From: Stenotrophomonas maltophilia
Lineage (GTDB): Bacteria; Pseudomonadota; Gammaproteobacteria; Xanthomonadales; Xanthomonadaceae
DNA: 64,000 bases
Reading direction: 5' to 3'
NCBI RefSeq assembly: GCF_004920835.1
Contig: NZ_QFHO01000002.1
Span: 62,001-126,000, forward strand
Under the pieces are notes generated by a model. It was not told where the DNA came from, ran no database searches, and worked only from the letters and a program-made list of their open reading frames with translations. Position 1 is the stretch's first letter; each line of letters begins with the position of its first letter. Of this stretch, positions 9,406 through 17,969 are shown piece after piece. Made by a program: the position numbers and the translations under genes.

Positions 9406-10280
9406 GCAAGCGAATTCGCAAGGCAGTTTTTCCAGTGGCAGGGCTCGGGACGCGCTTTTTGCCGGCAACCAAGACGGTGCCGAAGGAAATGTTGCCGATC
9501 ATTGATCGTCCGCTGATCCAGTACGCGGTTGATGAAGCGATCGAAGCGGGCTGCGACACGCTGGTGTTCATCACCAACCGCTACAAGCATGCGGTGGCCG
9601 ATTATTTCGACAAGGCCTACGAACTGGAGCAGAAGCTCGAGCGTGCCGGCAAGCTGGAACAGCTGGAGATGATCCGCCATGTGCTGCCCAACGGCGTGCG
9701 TGCGATCTTCGTGACCCAGGCTGAAGCGCTGGGCCTGGGCCATGCGGTGCTGTGTGCCAAGGCGGTGATCGGCGACGAGCCGTTCGCGGTGCTGCTGCCG
9801 GACGACCTGATCTGGAACCGTGGCGATGGCGCGCTGAAGCAGATGGCCGACCTCAACGAAGCCAGTGGCGCCAGCGTGATCGCGGTGGAAGACGTGCCGC
9901 ATGACAAGACCGCCAGCTACGGCATTGTCGCCACCGATGCGTTCGATGGCCGCAAGGGTCGTATCTCGCAGATCGTAGAGAAGCCGAAGCCGGAGGACGC
10001 ACCGAGCGACCTGGCCGTGGTCGGCCGCTACGTGCTGAGCCCGAAGATCTTCGAACTGCTGGAGCAGACCGGCAGCGGTGCCGGTGGCGAGATCCAGCTG
10101 ACTGATGCGATCGCGCAGCTGCTGAAGACCGAAGAGGTGGATGCCTATCGTTTCGAGGGCACCCGTTTCGATTGCGGCACGCACCTGGGGCTGGTGGAGG
10201 CGACGATTCGCTTCGCGCTGGACAACCCGAAGCTGGCCGGCCCGGCACGCGAGAAGCTGGCGGCGATGCTGGCGGAGTAG
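9402..10280 (+). CDS. galU: UTP-glucose-1-phosphate uridylyltransferase
   Basis: A 292-residue nucleotidyltransferase making UDP-glucose for LPS core, EPS and galactose metabolism. The N-terminal signature FPVAGLGTRFLPATKT (nucleotide-binding GLGTRFLP) is followed by PKEMLPIIDRP, and VEKPKPEDAPS comes later. The length is normal for bacterial GalU. ATG overlaps the stop of the dehydratase gene, and a strong terminator follows about 200 bp downstream, past a repeat element. Confidence 0.95.
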   Translation: MSKRIRKAVFPVAGLGTRFLPATKTVPKEMLPIIDRPLIQYAVDEAIEAGCDTLVFITNRYKHAVADYFDKAYELEQKLERAGKLEQLEMIRHVLPNGVRAIFVTQAEALGLGHAVLCAKAVIGDEPFAVLLPDDLIWNRGDGALKQMADLNEASGASVIAVEDVPHDKTASYGIVATDAFDGRKGRISQIVEKPKPEDAPSDLAVVGRYVLSPKIFELLEQTGSGAGGEIQLTDAIAQLLKTEEVDAYRFEGTRFDCGTHLGLVEATIRFALDNPKLAGPAREKLAAMLAE

Positions 10281-10323
10281 GTTTATCAAGCGCTCCGTCA
10301 GCGCCTTCCTGCCAAAGTGGGGG

Positions 10324-10425
10324 AGGCGTGGGCAGTCCGCTGCAGGACACGCCGTAAACCCATCCCTGGGGGCTCGATGGCGCCAACCATGGCGCCAACG
10401 GTCCTGCAGCGGCCTGCCCACGCCT
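10324..10425. repeat. Long imperfect-palindrome intergenic element, copy A
   Basis: Two 25-bp arms, AGGCGTGGGCAGTCCGCTGC... at 10324-10348 and its reverse complement at 10401-10425, differ at one position. They enclose a core reading CGCCGTAAACCC, then CTGGGGGCTCGATGGCGCC with a central GGCGCCAACCATGGCGCC palindrome. The core reappears inverted at 10627-10806. There is no coding capacity. The 565-bp gap between galU and the thiolase gene is made almost entirely of this element, copy B, a terminator and a GGGTC palindrome. Confidence 0.75.
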
Positions 10426-10484
10426 CTCGACAGTTTCCTGCGGGCGCGGACGGGAAGGGCGGAATCAAGGGCAAGAGCAAAAGC

Positions 10485-10514
10485 AAAAAAGGCAGCCGAT
10501 GGCTGCCTTTTTCG
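10485..10514. terminator. Bidirectional rho-independent terminator (galU / thiolase)
   Basis: AAAAAAGGCAGCC-GAT-GGCTGCCTTTTTTC forms a perfect 7-bp GC stem with A and T runs on either side. It lies between convergent galU and the fatty-acid oxidation operon and can serve both. Confidence 0.8.
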
Positions 10515-10533
10515 TTTCCGCGAGCGTCGAGTC

Positions 10534-10572
10534 GGGGTCGGATCCCTTTGCGTAGCAAAGGGCTCTGACCCC
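10534..10572. repeat. GGGGTCGGATCCCTTT-type palindrome
   Basis: GGGGTCGGATCCCTTTGC, a short turn, then GCAAAGGGCTCTGACCCC form a near-perfect inverted repeat of about 39 bp. Relatives lie at 22212-22252 and as two copies at 28183-28273, each downstream of a gene. Confidence 0.75.
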
Positions 10573-10626
10573 AGCTCTTGATCCTGCCTTTGCTCCCCCC
10601 TCCGCCGCGCGGAATGATGGATGGCG

Positions 10627-10806
10627 CGGGTGGGTGAGGCTGCCCGGGACCGTTGGCGCCATGGATGGCGCCATCGAGCCCCCAAGGGTGAGGGCGCTTT
10701 GGTTGCGAAGCACTGCTTCGCAAGCGCCCGAACGCACAGCCGCTAGCGGCTGGGCCGGACCCCGGAGGGGGGTTCACGGCGTGTCCCGGGTAGCCCTGCC
10801 AACCCG
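10627..10806. repeat. Long imperfect-palindrome intergenic element, copy B with insertion
   Basis: The arms at 10627-10650 and 10783-10806 (ending GCCCGGGAC / GTCCCGGGT) enclose the same core as copy A in opposite orientation: CGTTGGCGCCATGGATGG, CATCGAGCCCCCAAGGG, then GGGGTTCACGGCGTG. The core is split by about 85 bp that holds two further small hairpins (around 10694-10729 and GCCGCTAGCGGC at 10739). It has probable mobility or RNA-structure character but no gene. Confidence 0.65.
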
Positions 10807-10845
10807 GCCCACGCCTTGAAGCCCAACGAGGCAACGCCTTGAACC

Positions 10846-12054
10846 TTACAGCGCCTCGAAAATACCCGCCGCACCCATGCCGGTGCCGATGCACATCGTC
10901 ACCATGCCGTACTTCTGCTGGCGACGACGCAGGCCGTGCAGCAGGGTCGCGGTACGGATCGCGCCGGTTGCGCCCAGCGGATGGCCCAGGGCGATCGCGC
11001 CGCCCAACGGGTTGACCTTGCTCGGGTCCAGGCCGCAATCGCGGATCACCGCCAGCGACTGCGCGGCGAAGGCTTCGTTGAGCTCAATCCAGTCCAGCTG
11101 GTCCTGGGTCAGGCCGGCCTGCTTCAGTGCCTTCGGGATCGCGGCGATCGGGCCGATGCCCATCACTTCCGGACGCACGCCGGCCACCGAGAAGCTGACG
11201 AAGCGGGCCAGCGGGGTCAGGCCGTAATCCTTGATTGCCTGTTCCGACGCCAGCAGTACCGCGCCGGCGCCATCGCTCATCTGCGAGGAGTTGCCGGCAG
11301 TGACGGTGCCGCCGAACTGGCCGTTGCGGAACACCGGGCGCAGCTTGGCCAGGCTTTCGGCCGAGGAATCCGGGCGCGGGCCTTCGTCAGTGTCGGCTAC
11401 CTTGTTGCGGGTGATGATGCGCTGGCCATCGGCCAGGTCCGGCAGGTGCGAGACGATTTCGTACGGGCTGATCTCATCCTTGAACTCGCCGTTCTGGATG
11501 GCGGCCATGGCCTTCTGGTGCGAGGCCAGGGCGAACGCGTCCTGTTCTTCGCGCGAGACCTTCCACTCTTCAGCGACCTTCTCGGCGGTGATGCCCATGC
11601 CGTAGGCGATGGCGACGTGGTCGTTGTCGAACACGCTCGGGGCCATCGCGATCTTGTTGCCCATCATCGGCACCATCGACATCGACTCGGTGCCACCGGC
11701 CAGCATCAGGTCGGCGTTGCCGAGGCGGATCGCGTCGGCGGCCTGCGCCACGGCCTGCAGGCCGGACGAGCAGAAGCGGTTCACGGTCTGTGCGGCGATG
11801 GTGTTGGGCAGGCCGGCCAGCAGCACGCCGATGCGGGCCACGTTCATGCCCTGCTCGGCTTCGGGCATGGCGCAGCCGATGATCGCGTCATCGATGCGGT
11901 TGACGTCCACGCCCGGGGCCTGTGCGACGACGCTGCGCAGCACGTGGGCGAGCATGTCGTCGGGGCGGGTGTTGCGGAACATGCCCTTGGGCGCCTTGCC
12001 AACCGGGGTGCGGGTGGCGGCGACGATGTAGGCGTCCTGGATTTGCTTGGTCAT
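10846..12054 (-). CDS. Acetyl-CoA C-acyltransferase (3-ketoacyl-CoA thiolase)
   Basis: A 402-residue thiolase carrying out the last step of beta-oxidation, cleaving 3-ketoacyl-CoA with CoA to acetyl-CoA. Visible residues are Cys95 (NRFCSSGLQ, acyl-enzyme nucleophile), His358 in GHPLGATGA and Cys388 in MCIGTGMGAAG. The start was set at MTKQIQDAYIVAATRTP; an 18-residue in-frame extension reads through a REP repeat and is unlikely. It is the last gene of the operon with the FadN-type enzyme (69 bp upstream) and the TetR regulator. FadA or FadI naming cannot be settled here. Confidence 0.93.
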   Translation of the reverse strand: MTKQIQDAYIVAATRTPVGKAPKGMFRNTRPDDMLAHVLRSVVAQAPGVDVNRIDDAIIGCAMPEAEQGMNVARIGVLLAGLPNTIAAQTVNRFCSSGLQAVAQAADAIRLGNADLMLAGGTESMSMVPMMGNKIAMAPSVFDNDHVAIAYGMGITAEKVAEEWKVSREEQDAFALASHQKAMAAIQNGEFKDEISPYEIVSHLPDLADGQRIITRNKVADTDEGPRPDSSAESLAKLRPVFRNGQFGGTVTAGNSSQMSDGAGAVLLASEQAIKDYGLTPLARFVSFSVAGVRPEVMGIGPIAAIPKALKQAGLTQDQLDWIELNEAFAAQSLAVIRDCGLDPSKVNPLGGAIALGHPLGATGAIRTATLLHGLRRRQQKYGMVTMCIGTGMGAAGIFEAL

Positions 12055-12087
12055 TGCAGTGATCTCTTGAATAGGGGTTGGAAGAGG

Positions 12088-12112
12088 TTGCCGGCCAGCG
12101 GCCGGCACTACC
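12088..12112. repeat. Single GTAG-type REP palindrome (SMAG-like)
   Basis: One copy of the same 25-bp unit as at 87-111 lies in the 69-bp gap between the two fatty-acid oxidation genes. Inside an operon such a hairpin could protect or attenuate the mRNA; that role is only suggested by position. Confidence 0.8.
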
Positions 12113-12123
12113 GATGTCTTCCG

Positions 12124-14496
12124 TCAGTTCCGCAGCGGCTTGCCGGTCTTGAGCATGTGCGCGATGCGGGCCTGGGTCTTTTCCTGCTGGGCCAGTTCGA
12201 CGAAGTGCTTGCGCTCCAGGGTCAGCAGCCACTCTTCGTCGACCAGGGTGCCGCGGTCGACCTTGCCGCCGCACAGCACGGTGGCGATGCGCTCGGCGAT
12301 CTCGTAGTCGTACGGGCTGATGAAGCGGCCTTCCAGCATGTTGACCAGCATCATCTTGAAGGTGGCGATGCCGACGTCACCGGCCACCTGGATGCGGCGT
12401 GCCGGCAGCGGCGGACGGTAGCCCGCTTCGGCCAGGGCGCGTGCTTCGGCCTTGGCGATGTACAGCGCCTCGTAGCTGTTGAACACCACCTTGTCGGTGC
12501 TGCGCAGCAGGCCCAGTTCCTGGGCGTTGACCGCCGAGTTGGACACCTTGGCCATCGCCACGGTCTCGAAGGTCTTCTTCAGTTCGGCGAACACGTCACC
12601 GCCCGGGCCAGCGGCCTGCGAGGCACGCACGGCCAGTTCCTTCAGGCCACCACCGGCCGGAAGCAGGCCGACGCCGGCTTCGACCAGACCGATGTAGCTT
12701 TCCAGGAAGGCCACGGTCTTGGCGCTGTGCATCTGGAACTCGCAGCCGCCACCCAGGGCCAGGCCACGCACCGCAGCCACCACAGGCACCAGCGAGTACT
12801 TGATGCGCTGGCTGGTGCGCTGGAAGTTGTGCACCATCGCTTCGAACTGGTCGACCTTGCCGGCCTGCAGCAGGCCGAGCGCACCGGCCAGGTCGGCACC
12901 GGCGGAGAAGGGTTCCTTCTGCTGCCAGATCACCAGGCCCTGGAAGTCCTTCTCGGCACGCGACACGCATTCCTGCAAGCCGTCGAGCACGTGGTCGGAG
13001 ACGGTGTTCATCTTGGTCTTGAAGCTGACCACGGCAATGCCATCACCGTCGTGCCACATGCGCAGGCCGTCGTTCTCGAACACGGTCTCGCCCGGCGCGA
13101 ACTTCTCACCCAGCAGCGGATCGGGGAAGCGCTGGCGCTGGTACACCGGCAGCGACGAGCGCGGCAGCTTGGCATTGCGCGACGGGCTGTAGCTGCCCTC
13201 GGCGGCGTGCACGCCATCGCGGCCATCGAACACCCAATCCGGCAGCGGGGCGTTGCTCATGCTCTTGCCGGCCACGATGTCATCGGCAATCCACTGTGCG
13301 ACCTGCTTCCAGCCGGCAGCCTGCCAGGTTTCGAACGGGCCCAGCGACCAGCCGTAGCCCCAGCGGATGGCCAGGTCCACGTCGCGCGCGGTCTCGGCGA
13401 TGTCGGCCAGGTGGTAGGCGCTGTAGTGGAACAGGTCGCGGAAGGTCGCCCACAGGAACTGCGCCTGCGGGTGCTGGCTCTCGCGCAGCTTGGCGAACTT
13501 CTCGGCCGGGTTCTTGATCTTCAGGATCTCGACCACTTCCGGTGCGGCGGCGCGGTCAGCCGGACGGTAGTCCTGCTTTTCCAGGTCCAGCACCACGATG
13601 TCCTTGCCGACCTTGCGGAAGATGCCGGCGCCGGTCTTCTGGCCCAGTGCGCCCTTGGCAATCAGCGCGTCCAGCCACTTCGGCGACTTGAAGAATTCAT
13701 GCCACGGGTCGTTGGGCAGGGTGTCGCCCATGGTCTTGATGACGTGGGCCATGGTGTCCAGGCCGACCACGTCGGAGGTGCGGTAGGTGGCCGACTTCGG
13801 GCGACCGACCAGCGGGCCGGTCAGGCCGTCCACTTCATCGAAGCCCAGGCCGAACTGCTGGGTGTGGTGGATGGTCGACAGGATCGAGAACACACCGATG
13901 CGGTTGCCGATGAAGTTCGGGGTGTCCTTGGCGTACACCACGCCCTTGCCCAGGGTGGTGACCAGGAATTCTTCCAGGCCTTCCAGCACGGCGGCGTCGG
14001 TGGTGGTGGCCGGGATCAGCTCGGCCAGGTGCATGTAGCGCGGCGGGTTGAAGAAGTGCACGCCGCAGAAGCGGTGGCGCAGCTGTTCGGGCAGCACGTC
14101 GGCCAGCTTGTTGATGCCCAGGCCCGAGGTGTTGGAGGCCAGCACCGCGTGATCAGCCACGAACGGGGCGATCTTCTTGTACAGGTCCTGCTTCCAGTCC
14201 ATGCGCTCGGCGATGGCCTCGATGATCAGGTCGCAGTCCTTCAGCTGTTCCAGGCCGCCTTCGTAGTTGGCCGGGGTGATGGCTTCAGCCAGCGACTTGC
14301 TGGCCAGCGGCGCCGGGCTCAGCTTGCCCAGGTTGGCGATCGCCTTCAGCACGATGCCGTCGGCCGGACCTTCCTTGGCGGGCAGGTCGAACAGCACGGT
14401 GTCGACGCCAGCGTTGGTGAGGTGGGCGGCGATCTGGGCACCCATGACGCCGGCACCCAGCACGGCGGCGCGGCGGACTAGCAGGGAATTGGACAT
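12124..14496 (-). CDS. 3-hydroxyacyl-CoA dehydrogenase / enoyl-CoA hydratase fusion (FadN type)
   Basis: A 790-residue bifunctional enzyme for the middle steps of beta-oxidation. The NAD-binding dehydrogenase comes first (VLGAGVMGAQIA, residues 12-23; HFFNPPRYMHL around the catalytic region), with the hydratase/isomerase fold at the C-terminal half (ALGGGCEFQMHSAKTV, PAGGG oxyanion loop). This is the reverse of the FadB/FadJ domain order and matches FadN-type proteins. It is preceded by the TetR gene with a 26-bp gap and followed by the thiolase, so three genes form one unit. Confidence 0.93.
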   Translation of the reverse strand: MSNSLLVRRAAVLGAGVMGAQIAAHLTNAGVDTVLFDLPAKEGPADGIVLKAIANLGKLSPAPLASKSLAEAITPANYEGGLEQLKDCDLIIEAIAERMDWKQDLYKKIAPFVADHAVLASNTSGLGINKLADVLPEQLRHRFCGVHFFNPPRYMHLAELIPATTTDAAVLEGLEEFLVTTLGKGVVYAKDTPNFIGNRIGVFSILSTIHHTQQFGLGFDEVDGLTGPLVGRPKSATYRTSDVVGLDTMAHVIKTMGDTLPNDPWHEFFKSPKWLDALIAKGALGQKTGAGIFRKVGKDIVVLDLEKQDYRPADRAAAPEVVEILKIKNPAEKFAKLRESQHPQAQFLWATFRDLFHYSAYHLADIAETARDVDLAIRWGYGWSLGPFETWQAAGWKQVAQWIADDIVAGKSMSNAPLPDWVFDGRDGVHAAEGSYSPSRNAKLPRSSLPVYQRQRFPDPLLGEKFAPGETVFENDGLRMWHDGDGIAVVSFKTKMNTVSDHVLDGLQECVSRAEKDFQGLVIWQQKEPFSAGADLAGALGLLQAGKVDQFEAMVHNFQRTSQRIKYSLVPVVAAVRGLALGGGCEFQMHSAKTVAFLESYIGLVEAGVGLLPAGGGLKELAVRASQAAGPGGDVFAELKKTFETVAMAKVSNSAVNAQELGLLRSTDKVVFNSYEALYIAKAEARALAEAGYRPPLPARRIQVAGDVGIATFKMMLVNMLEGRFISPYDYEIAERIATVLCGGKVDRGTLVDEEWLLTLERKHFVELAQQEKTQARIAHMLKTGKPLRN

Positions 14497-14522
14497 GGTG
14501 TAGGGCCTTTGTTGGTCAGCAG

Positions 14523-15191
14523 TTACTGGGTGGAATCAATGGAGGCGGGCAGGGCGCTGCCGCTGCGTGCGGCGGCGCGGAACCCGGCCTCGGCGAAATG
14601 GATCAGTTCATGGGCGGCATGGGCACGATGCGCCGCTTCGGTGACACCGGCGGGACGTTTGATCAGCCCGAAGTCGGCCATGGCATAGGTGAGCGAACCG
14701 GCCAGGAAATCCAGCCGCCAGTACAGCTCTTCCTTGCTCAGGCCGGGCACGCATTCGGCGATGGCCTTGCCGAACGCGCGCAGCACATGGCCGTAATGGT
14801 CGGACAGGAACTTGCGCAGGTTGTCGTTCTTCTCGGCATAGGCGCGCGCGATCACACGCACGAAGGCGCCACCGCTCTGCCGGTCCTGGGCCATGGCCAG
14901 GGCCGGCTCGACGAAGGCGGCCAGCACCGGGCGCAGCTGGCCGGGGTGCTCGGCGCGGGCGCGCTCGAGCTGCGACAGGCGGGCGCCGGTCATTTCGTCC
15001 ATGCGGCGGCGGAAGACCTCGTTGACCAGGTTTTCCTTGGAGCCGAAGTGGTAGTTCACCGCTGCGATGTTGACGTCGGCCTGGCTGGTGACCTGGCGCA
15101 GCGAGGTGCCGGCAAAACCGTGCTGGGCGAACAGCTCCTCGGCGGCGCCGAGGATCCGGTCCTTGGTCGAGAAGTGGGCGGGCTTGGCCAT
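14523..15191 (-). CDS. TetR-family regulator of fatty-acid oxidation (PsrA-like)
   Basis: A 222-residue TetR protein with an HTH at residues 10-58 (GFAGTSLRQVTSQADVNIAA, then VNYHFGSKENLV) and an all-helical C-terminal ligand domain. It heads the operon with the FadN-type enzyme and thiolase, and a perfect palindrome of PsrA-box type lies 19 bp upstream of its start. PsrA proteins release DNA on binding long-chain acyl-CoA or fatty acids. The likely role is repression of its own operon until fatty acid is present. Function is inferred from context plus operator. Confidence 0.87.
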   Translation of the reverse strand: MAKPAHFSTKDRILGAAEELFAQHGFAGTSLRQVTSQADVNIAAVNYHFGSKENLVNEVFRRRMDEMTGARLSQLERARAEHPGQLRPVLAAFVEPALAMAQDRQSGGAFVRVIARAYAEKNDNLRKFLSDHYGHVLRAFGKAIAECVPGLSKEELYWRLDFLAGSLTYAMADFGLIKRPAGVTEAAHRAHAAHELIHFAEAGFRAAARSGSALPASIDSTQ

Positions 15192-15209
15192 CGGGCGGGC
15201 GGACCTTAA

Positions 15210-15225
15210 TCAAACGATTGTTTGA
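15210..15225. promoter_or_regulatory. Operator palindrome for the PsrA-like repressor
   Basis: TCAAACGATTGTTTGA has perfect 6-bp arms (TCAAAC/GTTTGA) around GATT. It matches the CAAAC-N4-GTTTG pattern of PsrA sites and sits immediately upstream of the TetR start codon, where a bound repressor would block the operon promoter. Confidence 0.75.
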
Positions 15226-15462
15226 TACTAGAACCAGACGGTAGCGTATGGCATTTTGCAGTGCAGCAAAAATCGACCGGATGGTCAGAATCCGCTCAGG
15301 TGGGTGAATGGGGTGGTGGCTGGGGCCGGATCCCCCCCGGGGCTCCGACCCCGGTGCTGGCCCCGGAATGGAGTCAGAGCCCCTGCGGGGATCCTACCCC
15401 TGCGGCCGGCACTACCACCCTGCCGCGATATCTCTTACAATCCGCGCACGTTTATCAGGCTA

Positions 15463-15490
15463 AGCCCGCGTTTCGACGCGGCTTTTTTTT
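15463..15490 (+). terminator. Terminator-like hairpin in the ndk leader
   Basis: AAGCCCGCG-TTTCGA-CGCGGCTTTTTTTTT is a GC stem followed by nine T residues, 47 bp upstream of the ndk start and in its sense direction. It either ends a short unseen transcript or acts as an attenuator for ndk. The rest of the 346-bp gap (15192-15537) holds the operator, a degenerate GGGTC/REP-like repeat at about 15320-15416 and a TTACAAT element at 15435-15441 that could be a -10. Confidence 0.65.
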
Positions 15491-15537
15491 TGTTACCCTT
15501 CGGGCCATCAGCGGCCCGATTCCATTGGAGACATCCC

Positions 15538-15963
15538 ATGGCGCTGGAGCGCACCCTTTCGATCATCAAGCCGGACGCCGTTGCCAAGAACGTCATCGGC
15601 GAAATCTACGCCCGCTTCGAAAAGGCTGGCCTGAAGGTCGTGGCCGCCAAGTACAAGCAGCTGTCGCGCCGTGAAGCCGAAGGCTTCTACGCCGTGCACC
15701 GCGAGCGTCCGTTCTTCAACGCGCTGGTCGAGTTCATGATCTCCGGCCCGGTGATGATCCAGGCCCTGGAGGGCGAGAACGCCGTCCTGGCCCACCGCGA
15801 CCTGCTGGGCGCCACCAACCCGAAGGAAGCCGCCGCAGGCACCATCCGCGCCGACTTCGCCGAATCCATCGATGCCAACGCCGCCCACGGCTCGGACTCG
15901 GTCGAGAATGCAGCGATTGAAATCGCCTACTTCTTCGCCGCCACCGAAGTCGTTTCGCGCTGA
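15538..15963 (+). CDS. ndk: Nucleoside-diphosphate kinase
   Basis: A 141-residue enzyme that equilibrates NTPs and dNTPs by phosphate transfer through a phospho-histidine. [11 protein letters not shown]-like opening, [16 protein letters not shown] and the active-site His in NAAHGSDS are all present. The frame is open far upstream, but [15 protein letters not shown] is the family start and is preceded by TTGGAGACATCCC. It leads the rlmN-pilF-rodZ-yfgM-bamB-der series. Confidence 0.97.
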   Translation: MALERTLSIIKPDAVAKNVIGEIYARFEKAGLKVVAAKYKQLSRREAEGFYAVHRERPFFNALVEFMISGPVMIQALEGENAVLAHRDLLGATNPKEAAAGTIRADFAESIDANAAHGSDSVENAAIEIAYFFAATEVVSR

Positions 15964-15973
15964 GAGTAATGCC

Positions 15974-17179
15974 GTGAACGAGGTCGTACAGACACCCGCC
16001 ATCCAGCCGCTGCCGAAGTCGGCACCCACGGCTGGCAAGCAGAACCTGCTCGACCTCGATCGCGCGGGCCTGGAGAAGTTTTTCGTCGAGGTTCTTGGCG
16101 AGAAGAAGTTCCGTGCCCATCAGGTGATGAAGTGGATCCACCATCGCTACGTCACCGAGTTCGATGAGATGACCGACCTCGGCAAGGTCCTGCGCGCCAA
16201 GCTGCAGGAGCATGCCGAGGTCCTCGTCCCGAACATCGTGTTCGACAAGCCCTCCGCCGACGGCACCCACAAGTGGCTGCTGGCGATGGGCGTGGATGGC
16301 AAGAACGCCATCGAGACCGTGTACATCCCCGACAAGACCCGTGGCACGCTGTGCGTGTCCTCGCAGGTCGGTTGCGGCCTGAACTGCACGTTCTGCTCCA
16401 CCGCCACCCAGGGCTTCAACCGCAACCTGACCACCGCCGAGATCATCGGCCAGGTGTGGGTTGCCGCGCGCCACCTGGGCAACGTGCCGCACCAGATGCG
16501 CCGCCTCACCAACGTGGTGATGATGGGCATGGGCGAGCCGTTGATGAATTTCGACAACGTCGTGCGCGCCATGAGCGTGATGCGCGACGACCTGGGCTAC
16601 GGCCTGGCCAACAAGCGCGTGACCCTGTCGACCTCCGGCCTGGTGCCGCAGATCGACCGCCTGTCCACCGAAAGCGACGTGTCGCTGGCGGTGTCGCTGC
16701 ATGCGCCCAACGATGCGCTGCGCGAGACCCTGGTGCCGCTCAACAAGAAGTATCCGATCGCCGAGCTGATGGCTTCGTGCGCACGTTACCTGCGCGCCAA
16801 CAAGCGCCGCGAATCGGTCACCTTCGAATACACCCTGATGAAGGGCATCAACGACAAGCCCGAGCATGCCCGCGAGCTGGCCCGCCTGATGCGCCAGTTC
16901 GACAACGCGGTGCAGGCCAAGGATTCGGGCAAGGTCAACCTGATCCCGTTCAACCCGTTCCCGGGCACCCGCTACGAGCGTTCGGAAGAAGCGCATATCC
17001 GCGCCTTCCAGAAGATCCTGCTCGACAGCAACGTGCTGACCATGGTCCGCCGCACCCGTGGCGACGACATCGACGCCGCCTGTGGCCAGCTCAAGGGCCA
17101 GGTGATGGACCGTACCCGTCGCCAGGCCGAGTTCAACAAGACGCTGCAGGCGGGGAAGGGGAGCGATGCCGCGGCCTGA
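15974..17179 (+). CDS. rlmN: Dual-specificity 23S rRNA/tRNA adenine-C2 methyltransferase
   Basis: A 401-residue radical SAM enzyme that methylates A2503 of 23S rRNA and A37 of some tRNAs. The iron-sulfur CxxxCxxC is seen as [29 protein letters not shown] and the second catalytic Cys near [13 protein letters not shown] are also present. The start is GTG 15974, 10 bp after ndk; the nearby ATG 15969 is out of frame and the longer open frame runs into ndk. A residue tail of about 25 precedes the fold. It overlaps pilF by 14 bp. Confidence 0.95.
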   Translation: MNEVVQTPAIQPLPKSAPTAGKQNLLDLDRAGLEKFFVEVLGEKKFRAHQVMKWIHHRYVTEFDEMTDLGKVLRAKLQEHAEVLVPNIVFDKPSADGTHKWLLAMGVDGKNAIETVYIPDKTRGTLCVSSQVGCGLNCTFCSTATQGFNRNLTTAEIIGQVWVAARHLGNVPHQMRRLTNVVMMGMGEPLMNFDNVVRAMSVMRDDLGYGLANKRVTLSTSGLVPQIDRLSTESDVSLAVSLHAPNDALRETLVPLNKKYPIAELMASCARYLRANKRRESVTFEYTLMKGINDKPEHARELARLMRQFDNAVQAKDSGKVNLIPFNPFPGTRYERSEEAHIRAFQKILLDSNVLTMVRRTRGDDIDAACGQLKGQVMDRTRRQAEFNKTLQAGKGSDAAA

Positions 17180-17951
17180 CCGCCTCTGGCTGGTCCTGAT
17201 CGCAGGCGTGCTGGCCGTCACGGTCACCGGCTGCAAGTCCCGTCCGAAGGCCAAGCTGGGCCCCAGTGAGGCGCCGGTCTACTCGGTTCGTGATCCGGAT
17301 GGCGTTCGCCAGCAGGTGCGCTGGCAGGAGCTGCTGACCCTGGCCGGCCGCGACATCCAGTCCGGCAATCTGGACGCCGCTGAGCGCAAGGCACGTGAGG
17401 CGCAGAAGCTGGTGCCCACGGCCCCCGATGGTCTGGTCCTGCTTGCGGGCATCGACGAACGCCGCGGTCGCAGCCAGCAGGCTGGCGAGAACTTCCGCAA
17501 GGCTGCCGAGCTGGCGCCGCAGCGTGGTGACGTGCTCAACAATTACGGTGCCTGGCTGTGCCAGCAGGGCAGTGCCGCCGAATCGCTGATCTGGTTCGAT
17601 CGTGCGCGGCAGGCGCCGGGCAACTCTGCGGCCGCCGAAGCACAGGCCAATGCCGGAAGCTGCGCACTGGATGCCGGCCAGCTCGATCGTGCCGAGCGCG
17701 ACCTGCGCGCGGCACTCGCAGTGCTGCCCGGCAACCCGGTCGCGCTGGAGGCGATGGCCCAGCTGAGCTTCCGCCAGGGCCGCTACATGGAGGCCCGGGC
17801 CTTCGCCGAACGTAGGATTGCAGCTGCACCCGCAACGCGTTCCGTGTTACAACTTGCGTCTCAAATCGAAGCGCGGCTGGGTGATCGGGCGGCATCTGAT
17901 CGCTATATTCAGCGGATTCGACAGGAATTTCCGCAGGAAGCGGGCTCCTAA
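17166..17951 (+). CDS. pilF: Type IV pilus biogenesis lipoprotein PilF (PilW)
   Basis: A 261-residue TPR protein with a lipoprotein signal (lipobox VTVTGC, Cys at about residue 23). In Pseudomonas PilF takes the secretin PilQ to the outer membrane. The repeats run from about residue 60 to 240. It is translationally coupled to rlmN and sits before rodZ, the conserved order in gamma-proteobacteria. Confidence 0.9.
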   Translation: MPRPDRLWLVLIAGVLAVTVTGCKSRPKAKLGPSEAPVYSVRDPDGVRQQVRWQELLTLAGRDIQSGNLDAAERKAREAQKLVPTAPDGLVLLAGIDERRGRSQQAGENFRKAAELAPQRGDVLNNYGAWLCQQGSAAESLIWFDRARQAPGNSAAAEAQANAGSCALDAGQLDRAERDLRAALAVLPGNPVALEAMAQLSFRQGRYMEARAFAERRIAAAPATRSVLQLASQIEARLGDRAASDRYIQRIRQEFPQEAGS

Positions 17952-17969
17952 CTCCAGGGTTGATGCATT

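Noticed and set aside
10936-14481. Open frame of 1181 codons on the plus strand opposite the thiolase and FadN genes
   Set aside because: It is a GC-rich shadow of real minus-strand genes: composition is Gln/His/Val/Arg-heavy, it has no domain, and the opposite strand encodes full conserved enzymes.
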